Shown piece by piece: positions 16,650-23,800 of a stretch of 26,120 nt of DNA (the stretch's first letter is position 1; the number at the start of each line of letters is the position of its first letter). The translations under genes and the position numbers were made by a program. The notes below the pieces were generated by a model, which saw only the letters and a program-made list of their open reading frames with translations, was not told the DNA's origin and searched no databases. This DNA comes from Bacteroidales bacterium (GTDB lineage Bacteria > Bacteroidota > Bacteroidia > Bacteroidales > UBA3663), in assembly GCA_016293065.1 (NCBI GenBank), contig JAEDEY010000023.1, positions 1 to 26,120 of the forward strand, written 5' to 3'.

Positions 16650-16682
16650 ATGCTTTTTACTTTTTTGAATGATGAAACATAA
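16650..16682 (+). CDS. Possible 10-codon leader peptide overlapping the MerR gene start
   Basis: ATG at 16650 opens a short frame, MLFTFLNDET, that stops 14 nt inside the merR-like gene. An AGGAG sequence (16641-16645) stands 4 nt before this ATG, a better spacing than its 23 nt to the regulator's ATG at 16669. It could couple translation of the regulator to the short frame, or be chance. No homologue is known to me. Confidence 0.2.
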   Translation: MLFTFLNDET

Positions 16683-17496
16683 TAGGTTTAAGATAAAAGA
16701 ATTCTCCCAATTGTGTCAGGTCACGGTCAAGACTCTAAGACATTATGAGAAGATTGGGCTTCTTGTGCCCAATGAAGTTGATGCCTGGACGGGCTATCGA
16801 TACTATGATGTCTCGCAGATGCAGACGTTGCTGAATATAAGACGTCTGAAGATGATGGGTTTCTCGCTCGACGAGATACTCGACCTCTTTGCCGCAGGAT
16901 ATATTAATCCGTCGCAGGAACTTATCGACGAGAAGATTGCAGCATGTCGCACCGAACTCGACATGTTGCAGCGTCGTCTTCATGACTTGTTGGCAATGCG
17001 ACAATGGATTGACAAAATCAGCATGATGGATAGATTTGAGATCCAGTCGCTGCCAGAAATCATTGTCGCATATCATCGAGAGGTGATACCGACTTATGAT
17101 GACCTGGGTCGCCTCTGTTATGAGAAGATAGGTCCCGAAATGATGCGTCTGGGATGTAAGTGTGCGCAACCCGGCTATTGCTTTACGGTCGAATACAACG
17201 AGTATCGCCCCACAAATATCGACATAGAATATTGCGAACAAGTCGAAGAGATGATGCCCGAAAGCGACATACTGAAGTTCAAGGTGCTTCCCGCTATTCC
17301 CAAAGCCCTATGCATGAAGCATATTGGCCGCTACGACAAGTTCTACGAGAGTTTTGTCGAAGCCTTCCAATATATGGAGCAACATGGCTACAAACTGGCA
17401 GGTCAGCCACGTACGAGCTATGTCGATGGAGCGTGGAATCAGGAAGACCCCGACAAATGGTTGTCGGTGATTCAGATTCCTGTTTTATCCTCTTAG
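16669..17496 (+). CDS. MerR-family regulator with GyrI-like effector-binding domain
   Basis: A 275-residue transcription regulator. The N-terminal MerR winged helix (~7-75) shows the typical VKTLRHYEKIGLLVPNEVD and GYRYYDVSQMQTLLNIRRL, and a dimerisation coiled coil follows (~85-120, TELDMLQRRLHDLLAMRQW). Residues ~125-275 form an AraC-effector-binding/GyrI-like domain (IVAYHREVIPTYDDLGRLCY, KALCMKHIGRYDKFYESFVE, WLSVIQIPV), the arrangement found in BmrR-type sensors of hydrophobic or cationic compounds. No efflux pump or other obvious target is nearby, so the regulon is unknown. A second ATG directly follows the first; either may be used. Probably co-transcribed with pspC, since no promoter was seen in the 48-nt gap. 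Confidence 0.88.
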   Translation: MMKHNRFKIKEFSQLCQVTVKTLRHYEKIGLLVPNEVDAWTGYRYYDVSQMQTLLNIRRLKMMGFSLDEILDLFAAGYINPSQELIDEKIAACRTELDMLQRRLHDLLAMRQWIDKISMMDRFEIQSLPEIIVAYHREVIPTYDDLGRLCYEKIGPEMMRLGCKCAQPGYCFTVEYNEYRPTNIDIEYCEQVEEMMPESDILKFKVLPAIPKALCMKHIGRYDKFYESFVEAFQYMEQHGYKLAGQPRTSYVDGAWNQEDPDKWLSVIQIPVLSS

Positions 17497-17613
17497 AAGG
17501 TAAAAAAGAGTTTTTATGAGTGGAAAAAGTGTTACCTAATGTTAAATTTTCAGGAATTGATGTGCCTAAATCTTAAAAAATGTTCACAAGTGCGTTTTTT
17601 TGAATCAATAAGT

Positions 17614-17643
17614 GAATTCTAATAAAAGAATTCCAATTTTTTT
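17614..17643 (+). terminator. Weak hairpin with T-run before the glycogen synthase gene
   Basis: GAATTCT (17614-17620) pairs with AGAATTC (17627-17633) around a 6-nt loop and is followed after three bases by T7 (17637-17643). The stem is short and AT-rich, so it is a weak terminator for merR at best. It also covers the -33 region of the glycogen synthase promoter and could be an operator instead. Confidence 0.35.
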
Positions 17644-17646
17644 CGT

Positions 17647-17654
17647 TACCTTTG
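17647..17654 (+). promoter_or_regulatory. -7 promoter element of the glycogen operon
   Basis: TACCTTTG followed by C fits TAnnTTTG exactly, 79 nt upstream of the chosen ATG at 17734. No TTTG is found at the -33 spacing, where the GAATTC inverted repeat lies instead. Confidence 0.55.
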
Positions 17655-17733
17655 CAGCCGTAAATAGCTCTAAATGATAAATTCCTGTGTTATAAGCAGA
17701 GTGAATATTCAAGAGTATTGTGTTAATAATAAA

Positions 17734-19392
17734 ATGAAAGATAAATTATTAGTCCCAGATTATTTATTTGAGGTAAGTTGGGAGGTATGTAATAAGGTGG
17801 GCGGTATTTATGCCGTGTTGTCAACCAAGGCTGCTACATTGAAGGCTTCTTTGGCAGATAATCTTGTTTTCATTGGTCCTGACATTTGGGATCAACAGCC
17901 TTCTCCATTTTTTATTGAGGGTGCAGCTGCGCCACAATTGACCAAGTGGGCTCAGATAGCAAATGCTGAGGGTCTCAAGGTGCGTGTCGGCCGTTGGGAT
18001 ATCCCTGGACAGCCACAAGTGGTGCTCGTTGATTTCCGTCCTTTCTACGCTGTCAAGAATGCCGTATATGCCCAGATGTGGGAGTGGTATGGTGTTGATT
18101 CGATGGCTGCATACGGAGATTACGACGAGGGATGCACTTTTGCCTATGCCTCGGCACTTGTAGTTGAGAGTCTGTATAAGCATAATTGTCCTCAGCGCAG
18201 CAAGGTGATTGCTCACTTCAATGAATGGACAACCGGTATGGGTGTCCTCTACCTCAAGCGTCAGCTGCCTTCGGTGGCAACTATCTTCACAACTCATGCA
18301 ACATGCGTGGGTCGTAGCATTTGTGGCAACAATAAGCCACTCTACGACTATCTGACTGGCTATCATGGCGATCAGATGGCCGACGAATTGAATATGCGAA
18401 GCAAGCACAGCGTCGAGAAGCGTGCTGCACAGCAAGCCGATTGCTTCACGACGGTGAGTGAGATTACGGCTGCCGAGTGCAATCAGCTGCTCGAGCGTAT
18501 GCCTCTTGTCACCCCTAACGGCTTTGAGGCAGGATTTGTGCCAAGTGGTGTCGCTTTTTCGCGTGTGCGTCGCGAGAGCCGTGCGGCATTTTCGCGTGTT
18601 GTAGAAAGCCTGACAGGAGCCGTTCCCGCCGATGATGCTCTCTTCATAGGAACAGCAGGTCGATGTGAATGGAAGAATAAGGGCCTTGATGTCTTTCTCG
18701 ACAGCATTAATCGCTTGCGCAATCACACTCCAAATCGCGAGATCGTGGCTTTCATCATGGTTCCTGGCTGGGTAAATGAGGCGCGTGCAGATGTGAAGTC
18801 TCGATATATCAGCTCAGCTTCGTTCGAGACCCCTGTAAGCGACCCTGTGTTTACCCATGCAGTTCATAATTACTACGAAGACGTCATTCTGAAGCGTATT
18901 CATGAGTTGGGATTCCACAATGACAAGAACGATAAAGTCAAGGTCATCTATATCCCCTGCTATCTGAACGGAGACGACGGGTTGATCAATCGCACATATT
19001 ATAATATGTTGGCAGGACTTGATCTCACCGTTTATCCATCATACTATGAGCCATGGGGTTATACGCCAATGGAAAGTTGCGCATTCGGAGTGCCAACCGT
19101 AACTACAAGTCTCTCTGGCTTCGGTATGTGGAGCAAGTCGATCGGTCGTGGCAATGAAATCTCGGAAGGTGTAGTCGTTGTCGGTCGAAACGACTCAAAT
19201 TATGAGTCGGTGGTGAACGACATCAGCAATGTGATCTTTGCCTACGCTTCGCAATCGGCTGTTGATGCCAAGCCAGCGCGTCAGGAAGCCAAGAAGATTG
19301 CTGCCCGTGCTGCTTGGAAGAACTTCATCAAGTATTACGAGATTGCCTTCGACGAGGCGTTGCGCAACACCGCAAAGCGAATTGGAGGCTGA
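17734..19392 (+). CDS. GT3-type (eukaryote-like) glycogen synthase
   Basis: A 552-residue GT-B glycosyltransferase expected to extend alpha-1,4-glucan chains from a nucleotide glucose donor in the cytoplasm. The N-terminus PDYLFEVSWEVCNKVGGIYA is the donor-side signature of the GT3 family, to which animal and fungal glycogen synthases belong. The C-terminal E-x7-E motif is EPWGYTPME (Glu439, Glu447), followed by AFGVPTVTTSLSGFG. The protein is shorter than eukaryotic GT3 enzymes (~700 residues) and lacks their regulatory phosphorylation tails, as usual in Bacteroidetes. The start was placed at MKDKLLVPDY; an in-frame ATG at 17674 would add 20 residues without family similarity. The phosphorylase gene follows after 64 nt with no visible promoter or terminator between, so the pair probably forms an operon for glycogen turnover. 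Confidence 0.9.
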   Translation: MKDKLLVPDYLFEVSWEVCNKVGGIYAVLSTKAATLKASLADNLVFIGPDIWDQQPSPFFIEGAAAPQLTKWAQIANAEGLKVRVGRWDIPGQPQVVLVDFRPFYAVKNAVYAQMWEWYGVDSMAAYGDYDEGCTFAYASALVVESLYKHNCPQRSKVIAHFNEWTTGMGVLYLKRQLPSVATIFTTHATCVGRSICGNNKPLYDYLTGYHGDQMADELNMRSKHSVEKRAAQQADCFTTVSEITAAECNQLLERMPLVTPNGFEAGFVPSGVAFSRVRRESRAAFSRVVESLTGAVPADDALFIGTAGRCEWKNKGLDVFLDSINRLRNHTPNREIVAFIMVPGWVNEARADVKSRYISSASFETPVSDPVFTHAVHNYYEDVILKRIHELGFHNDKNDKVKVIYIPCYLNGDDGLINRTYYNMLAGLDLTVYPSYYEPWGYTPMESCAFGVPTVTTSLSGFGMWSKSIGRGNEISEGVVVVGRNDSNYESVVNDISNVIFAYASQSAVDAKPARQEAKKIAARAAWKNFIKYYEIAFDEALRNTAKRIGG

Positions 19393-19456
19393 TTTTCAGA
19401 GATAAGAAATCCAGTGTTAAGCAAATTATAGTAACTAATCTTATATTATTTAATTT

Positions 19457-22009
19457 ATGAAGGTAAAAGTTTGTAATACCAACGCACCTGCATGGCGTGA
19501 TATTACTGTAAAGTCGAACATGCCTGCAGCCCTCGACGGCTTGTATAAGGTAGCTCACAACCTCTGGTGGGCATGGAACACAGAGGCTCGTAACCTGTTC
19601 CGTGAACTCGACCTCGACACTTGGCGAGCAACTGGTCACAACCCTGTAGCCGAACTCAACGCTCTCGGTTTCGACAAGCTCCAGACAATCGCCAACGATC
19701 CTGCTCTCATGGCTCGTATCAACAAGGTAGTTGCTGATTTCGAGGTATACATGTCAGAGCCAGTCAACAAGAACCGTGCAAGCGTTGCATACTTCTGCAT
19801 GGAGTATGGTTTGACAGCTTGCTTGAAGATTTACTCTGGTGGTCTCGGTATCCTTGCCGGTGACTATGTTAAGGAGGCTTCTGATTCAAACGTAGATTTC
19901 TGCGCTATCGGTTTCCTCTATCGTTATGGCTATTTCACACAGACACTCTCGGCCGATGGTAGCCAGGAGGCTGTTTATGATGCTCAGAACTTCAACGAGC
20001 TCCCTATCGAGCCTGTAATGGAGAATGGTCATCAGATGGTTCTCGAAGTTCCTTATCACGATGGCATCATGGTTTATGCCAACGTATGGCAGGTTAACGT
20101 AGGTCGTGTCAAGCTCTACCTCCTCGACACAGATATGGATCGTAACTCTGAGTTCGACCGCTCAATCACTCACCAGCTCTATGGTGGTGACTGGGAGAAC
20201 CGTATCAAGCAGGAGTATCTCCTTGGTATCGGTGGTGTGCTCCTCCTCAACAAGCTCGGCATCAAGAAGGATGTATATCATGCCAATGAGGGTCACGCTG
20301 CATTGATGAACGCTCAGCGTATGGCTGACCTCATCGAGAAGGAAGGTCTCAACTTCGCTCAGGCACTTGAGGTTGTTCGTGCAAGCTCACTCTATACTTG
20401 CCACACTCCAGTTCCTGCTGGTCACGACTATTTCGAAGAGGGTCTCTTCAGCAAGTACATGAGCCATTTTGCTGGCAAGCTCGGTATCGACTGGGCAGAT
20501 CTCATGAACATGGGTCGTGAGAATCCAGGTGAGGGCAAGTTCTCTATGTCGGTATTCGCTCTCAACACTTGCCAGGAGGCTAATGGTGTATCTTGGCTCC
20601 ACGGTGCTGTGTCACGCAATATGTTCCAGCCAGTCTGGAAGGGCTATGCTCCAGATGAGCTCCACGTAGGTTATGTTACCAATGGTGTTCACCATCCATC
20701 ATGGGCAGCTTCTGAATGGAAGGCCTTCTATACTAAGCTCTTCGGTGCTGATTACTATAAGTCACAGACAGATCCTAAGATGTGGGAGAAGATCTATGAG
20801 GCAGATGATTCTGAAATCTGGGAGATCCGTAAGACTCTCAAGGCTAAGCTCTTCGACTATATCAAGGAAGAGGTTACTCTCAACCTCAAGAAGAAACAGG
20901 AGAATCCTGCAAAGATCATCCAGACCATCAATGGTCTCAATCCTAATGCGTTGACTATCGGCTTCGCTCGTCGTTTCGCAACTTACAAGCGTGCTCACCT
21001 GCTCTTTACCGATCTCGACCGTCTTGCCAAGATTGTCAACAACCCAGATCGTCCAGTACAGTTCATCTTCGCAGGTAAGGCTCACCCAGCCGATGGCGGT
21101 GGTCAGGGTCTCATCCGTCGTATCGTAGAGATCAGCCGTATGCCACAGTTCATGGGCAAGGTTGTCTTCGTCGAGAACTACGACATGGATGTCGCCAAGC
21201 GCCTCGTTTCAGGTGTTGATATCTGGATGAACACTCCTACTCGTCCACTCGAGGCATCTGGTACTTCAGGCGAGAAGGCTATCCAGAATGGTGTCCTCAA
21301 TCTCTCTGTCCTCGACGGCTGGTGGTATGAGGGTTACAAGGAGGGCGCTGGTTGGGCTCTTACCGATAAGCGTACATTCCAGAACCAGGCACTTCAGGAT
21401 CAGCTCGATGCTGAGACTATCTACACAATGCTTGAGACAGAGATTGTGCCTCTCTACTTCGCAAAGAACACTAAGGGTTACAGCCCTGAGTGGGTTAAGG
21501 CTATCAAGGACTGTCTCTACAAGATTACTCCTCACTTCACTATGAAGCGTCAGCTCGACGATTACTATGATCGCTTCTATCAGAAGGAAGGCGTTCGTGG
21601 TGCTAGGATGAATGCCAACAACTACCAGCTCGCTAAGGAACTTGCAGCATGGAAGGAGAAGGTGGTTGAGTCTTGGGATTCTGTTGAGATCAAGGATGTC
21701 AACATCCCTGCTGATCTTCAGGGTATTCCTGAGGTTGGTCAGACTTACACAGTCACAGTTACTGTTGATGGTAAGAACATCTCTGACAGCCTTGGTATTG
21801 ACTTCGTAATCACTAAGAATACAGATGGTCAACAGAACGAGTACCGTGCATTCGAGATGGAAGTCATCAAGCGTGAGGGCACTCTCGTTACATTCGCTGT
21901 TACTGATACTATCAAGTATAGCGGTGCATTCAAGTACGGTTTCCGTATGTTCCCTAAGAATGAGGAGCTTCCACACCGTATGGACTTCGCTTACACTCGT
22001 TGGTTCTAA
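19457..22009 (+). CDS. glgP: Alpha-glucan (glycogen/maltodextrin) phosphorylase, GT35
   Basis: An 850-residue enzyme that releases glucose-1-phosphate from alpha-1,4-glucans with pyridoxal phosphate. The N-terminal DUF3417 region (LYKVAHNLWWAWNTEARNLF) marks the short bacterial/archaeal phosphorylase subfamily. The core shows VAYFCMEYGL, YSGGLGILAGDYVKEASD, HANEGHAAL, GFARRFATYKRAHLLF and IFAGKAHPAD. The PLP lysine is Lys607 in EASGTSGEKAIQNG, next to LNLSVLDGWWYEGY. Residues ~740-850 form an additional beta-rich C-terminal region. Codon choice is strongly biased (CGT for Arg, CTC for Leu, AAG for Lys) compared with neighbours, pointing to high expression. It ends with tandem stops TAA TAG and a GC-rich terminator. 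Confidence 0.94.
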   Translation: MKVKVCNTNAPAWRDITVKSNMPAALDGLYKVAHNLWWAWNTEARNLFRELDLDTWRATGHNPVAELNALGFDKLQTIANDPALMARINKVVADFEVYMSEPVNKNRASVAYFCMEYGLTACLKIYSGGLGILAGDYVKEASDSNVDFCAIGFLYRYGYFTQTLSADGSQEAVYDAQNFNELPIEPVMENGHQMVLEVPYHDGIMVYANVWQVNVGRVKLYLLDTDMDRNSEFDRSITHQLYGGDWENRIKQEYLLGIGGVLLLNKLGIKKDVYHANEGHAALMNAQRMADLIEKEGLNFAQALEVVRASSLYTCHTPVPAGHDYFEEGLFSKYMSHFAGKLGIDWADLMNMGRENPGEGKFSMSVFALNTCQEANGVSWLHGAVSRNMFQPVWKGYAPDELHVGYVTNGVHHPSWAASEWKAFYTKLFGADYYKSQTDPKMWEKIYEADDSEIWEIRKTLKAKLFDYIKEEVTLNLKKKQENPAKIIQTINGLNPNALTIGFARRFATYKRAHLLFTDLDRLAKIVNNPDRPVQFIFAGKAHPADGGGQGLIRRIVEISRMPQFMGKVVFVENYDMDVAKRLVSGVDIWMNTPTRPLEASGTSGEKAIQNGVLNLSVLDGWWYEGYKEGAGWALTDKRTFQNQALQDQLDAETIYTMLETEIVPLYFAKNTKGYSPEWVKAIKDCLYKITPHFTMKRQLDDYYDRFYQKEGVRGARMNANNYQLAKELAAWKEKVVESWDSVEIKDVNIPADLQGIPEVGQTYTVTVTVDGKNISDSLGIDFVITKNTDGQQNEYRAFEMEVIKREGTLVTFAVTDTIKYSGAFKYGFRMFPKNEELPHRMDFAYTRWF

Positions 22010-22037
22010 TAGGATTCAGAATTCAACAAACATAATT

Positions 22038-22067
22038 GCGGGAGGTTGTTTCTACTTCCCGCTTTTT
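22038..22067 (+). terminator. Intrinsic terminator after glgP
   Basis: GCGGGAGG (22038-22045) pairs with CTTCCCGC (22055-22062) with one G-U pair and a 9-nt loop, followed directly by T5 (22063-22067). Confidence 0.85.
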
Positions 22068-22118
22068 GTATATTTGACTGTATGAAATGGCCTTTATGGC
22101 AGAAAATCCTCTAATAAT

Positions 22119-22149
22119 TTTGAGGTTTCAAGATAAATGCTTATCTTTG
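22119..22149 (+). promoter_or_regulatory. Promoter of tyrS
   Basis: TTTG at 22119-22122 (-33) and TATCTTTG at 22142-22149 (-7) are 19 bp apart, the most complete Bacteroidetes promoter in the window. The palindrome AAGATAA-ATGC-TTATCTT (22130-22147) overlaps the -7 and could be an operator. Confidence 0.7.
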
Positions 22150-22151
22150 CA

Positions 22152-22190
22152 CGCTTATTATGCATCATTGTGCAGAGATAAGCGTTTTTT
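22152..22190 (+). promoter_or_regulatory. Hairpin plus T-run in the tyrS leader (possible attenuator)
   Basis: CGCTTAT (22152-22158) pairs with ATAAGCG (22178-22184); an inner TGCA/TGCA stem lies within the loop, and T6 (22185-22190) follows immediately. The expected start of transcription (~22155) falls at the base of the left arm, so the RNA stem may be only 5-6 bp. The structure resembles an intrinsic terminator 30 nt before the start codon. Regulation of tyrS by it is inference; no T-box features were seen. Confidence 0.35.
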
Positions 22191-22219
22191 GTGTTGAAAA
22201 AACTAATAAACAGAAAAAT

Positions 22220-23548
22220 ATGAATTTCAATTTTGTTAAGGAACTCGAATGGCGCGGCATGATCCATCAGGTAATGCCAGGCACCGAAGAGCAACTTCAG
22301 AAAGAGATGACTGCCGCATACCTTGGCATCGACCCTACTGCCGACAGTCTTCATATCGGACACCTTGTTGGTGTAATGATGCTCCGTCATTTCCAGCGTG
22401 CTGGCCATAAGCCTTTTGCCCTCATCGGAGGAGCTACAGGTATGATTGGCGATCCATCAGGAAAGTCAAAGGAGCGCGTGTTGATTGACGAGGATAAGCT
22501 TCGTCATAATCAGGAGTGCTTGCGCAAGCAGCTTGCCAAGTTCCTGGATTTTGACAGTGATGCCCCCAATGCTGCTGTGCTTGTCAACAACTATGACTGG
22601 ATGAAGGAATTCACTTTCCTCGATTTCATCCGTAATGTCGGCAAACTCATCACTGTCAACTACATGATGTCGAAGGATTCGGTAAAACGCCGTCTTTCGG
22701 GTGAGAATGGTGCCGATGGCATGTCGTTTACCGAGTTCACATATCAGCTCCTTCAGGGTTATGACTTCCTTTATCTCAACGAGCATCACAACTGTAAGCT
22801 TCAGCTTGGTGGCGCCGATCAGTGGGGTAACATCACTACCGGCACCGAGCTCATCCGCAAGGTGACAGGCAATGAGGCATACGCACTGACTTGTCCTCTC
22901 ATCACCAAGGCTGATGGCAAGAAGTTCGGCAAGACAGAGAGCGGCAATGTTTGGCTCGATCCAAAACGCACATCTCCATATAAGTTCTATCAGTTCTGGC
23001 TCAATGTGACCGACGAGGATGCAGCTCGTTATATCCGTATCTTCACCTCTCTGTCACGTGAGGAGATCGAGGCTCTTGAGAAGGAACAGGCAGAGGCTCC
23101 ACATCTCCGTCCACTCCAGAAGCGTCTTGCCAAGGAGATCACTGTGCTTGTACACAGCGAAGCCGATTATGAGACAGCCGTTGCTGCTACCAACATGCTT
23201 TTCGGCAATGCCGACCCTGAGGCACTCAAGGCACTCGACGAGACAACACTCCTTCAGGTGTTCGAGGCAGTTCCTTCATTCGAGCTTTCAGCCGAGATCT
23301 TCGGCCAAGGCATGAAGGCTGTGGATCTTGCCACCGAGTGCATCCCTTCTTCTGAAACTCAGGATGTCAAGACAATATTTGGCTCAAAGGGCGAGATGCG
23401 AAAACTCGTTCAGGGCGGTGGCGTCAGTGTCAACAAGTCAAAGCTCGGAGCTTTCGATCAGTTGTTCACCAACGACGATCTCCTTCAGGGTAAATATCTT
23501 ATCCTTCAGAAGGGCAAGAAGAACTACTTCCTTATCACAGTGAAGTAA
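22220..23548 (+). CDS. tyrS: Tyrosyl-tRNA synthetase
   Basis: A 442-residue class I aminoacyl-tRNA synthetase that charges tRNA-Tyr. The start MNFNFVKELEWRGMIHQVMP agrees with bacterial TyrS N-termini; an in-frame ATG at 22160 would add 20 residues lying in the leader hairpin and was rejected. The Rossmann fold carries the HIGH motif at 45-48 (LHIGHLVG), tyrosine-pocket sequences YDFLYLNEHHNCKLQLGGADQ split around the GADQWGN loop, and KFGKT at 235-239, the usual KMSKS variant of this subfamily. The anticodon-binding helical domain follows, and a C-terminal S4-like RNA-binding domain (RKLVQGGGVSVNKSKL) ends the protein. Length is normal. Single-gene unit with its own promoter and terminator. 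Confidence 0.97.
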   Translation: MNFNFVKELEWRGMIHQVMPGTEEQLQKEMTAAYLGIDPTADSLHIGHLVGVMMLRHFQRAGHKPFALIGGATGMIGDPSGKSKERVLIDEDKLRHNQECLRKQLAKFLDFDSDAPNAAVLVNNYDWMKEFTFLDFIRNVGKLITVNYMMSKDSVKRRLSGENGADGMSFTEFTYQLLQGYDFLYLNEHHNCKLQLGGADQWGNITTGTELIRKVTGNEAYALTCPLITKADGKKFGKTESGNVWLDPKRTSPYKFYQFWLNVTDEDAARYIRIFTSLSREEIEALEKEQAEAPHLRPLQKRLAKEITVLVHSEADYETAVAATNMLFGNADPEALKALDETTLLQVFEAVPSFELSAEIFGQGMKAVDLATECIPSSETQDVKTIFGSKGEMRKLVQGGGVSVNKSKLGAFDQLFTNDDLLQGKYLILQKGKKNYFLITVK

Positions 23549-23554
23549 AAATGT

Positions 23555-23615
23555 CTGGAGGGCTGTGTCAATCCATGAAAATGTAGTGGATAAAGTGCAG
23601 CCTTCCAGTTTTTTT
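23555..23615 (+). terminator. Intrinsic terminator after tyrS
   Basis: An 11-bp stem (CTGGAGGGCTG at 23555-23565 with CAGCCTTCCAG at 23598-23608, one G-U) encloses a second ATCCA/TGGAT stem and is followed by T7 (23609-23615). It begins 7 nt after the tyrS stop. Confidence 0.85.
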
Positions 23616-23745
23616 GAGTTTTTTCAATAATCACTTTTTTTTGCCAATCATTCCAAAACTCTGTTATATAGCATTTTTTTTGCGGAATTGTTACCAGAAA
23701 AGGCTCTTTTTTTGCTTTTTTTTCAAGTATTTGTATTTTTTTTCC

Positions 23746-23753
23746 TAACTTTG
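23746..23753 (+). promoter_or_regulatory. -7 promoter element of the LruC lipoprotein gene, behind a T-tract series
   Basis: TAACTTTG fits the -7 consensus and lies 47 nt before the ATG. Seven T6-T8 tracts occupy 23609-23743 (at 609, 619, 635, 674, 707, 716 and 736 of 23xxx), the last ending 2 nt before the -7. No consensus -33 at normal spacing is present, so the T-tracts may replace it structurally. Confidence 0.5.
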
Positions 23754-23800
23754 TAACGTAAAAAGCAATATTACACACCTATTTTATACTTTTCTTATAT

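Noticed and set aside
17490..17515. CTCTT/AAGAG hairpin with T5 after the MerR gene
   Set aside because: Only a 5-bp stem overlapping the stop codon; too weak to call a terminator.
17821..18726. 301-codon minus-strand frame opposite glycogen synthase
   Set aside because: Shadow of a well-supported gene; no family resemblance and no start signals.
21266..21976. 236-codon minus-strand frame opposite glgP
   Set aside because: Explained by the biased codons of glgP; Leu/Ile-rich translation with no domain.
22160..22219. In-frame upstream ATG that would extend TyrS by 20 residues
   Set aside because: The extension lies in the leader hairpin only about 5 nt from the expected transcript start and does not fit TyrS N-termini.
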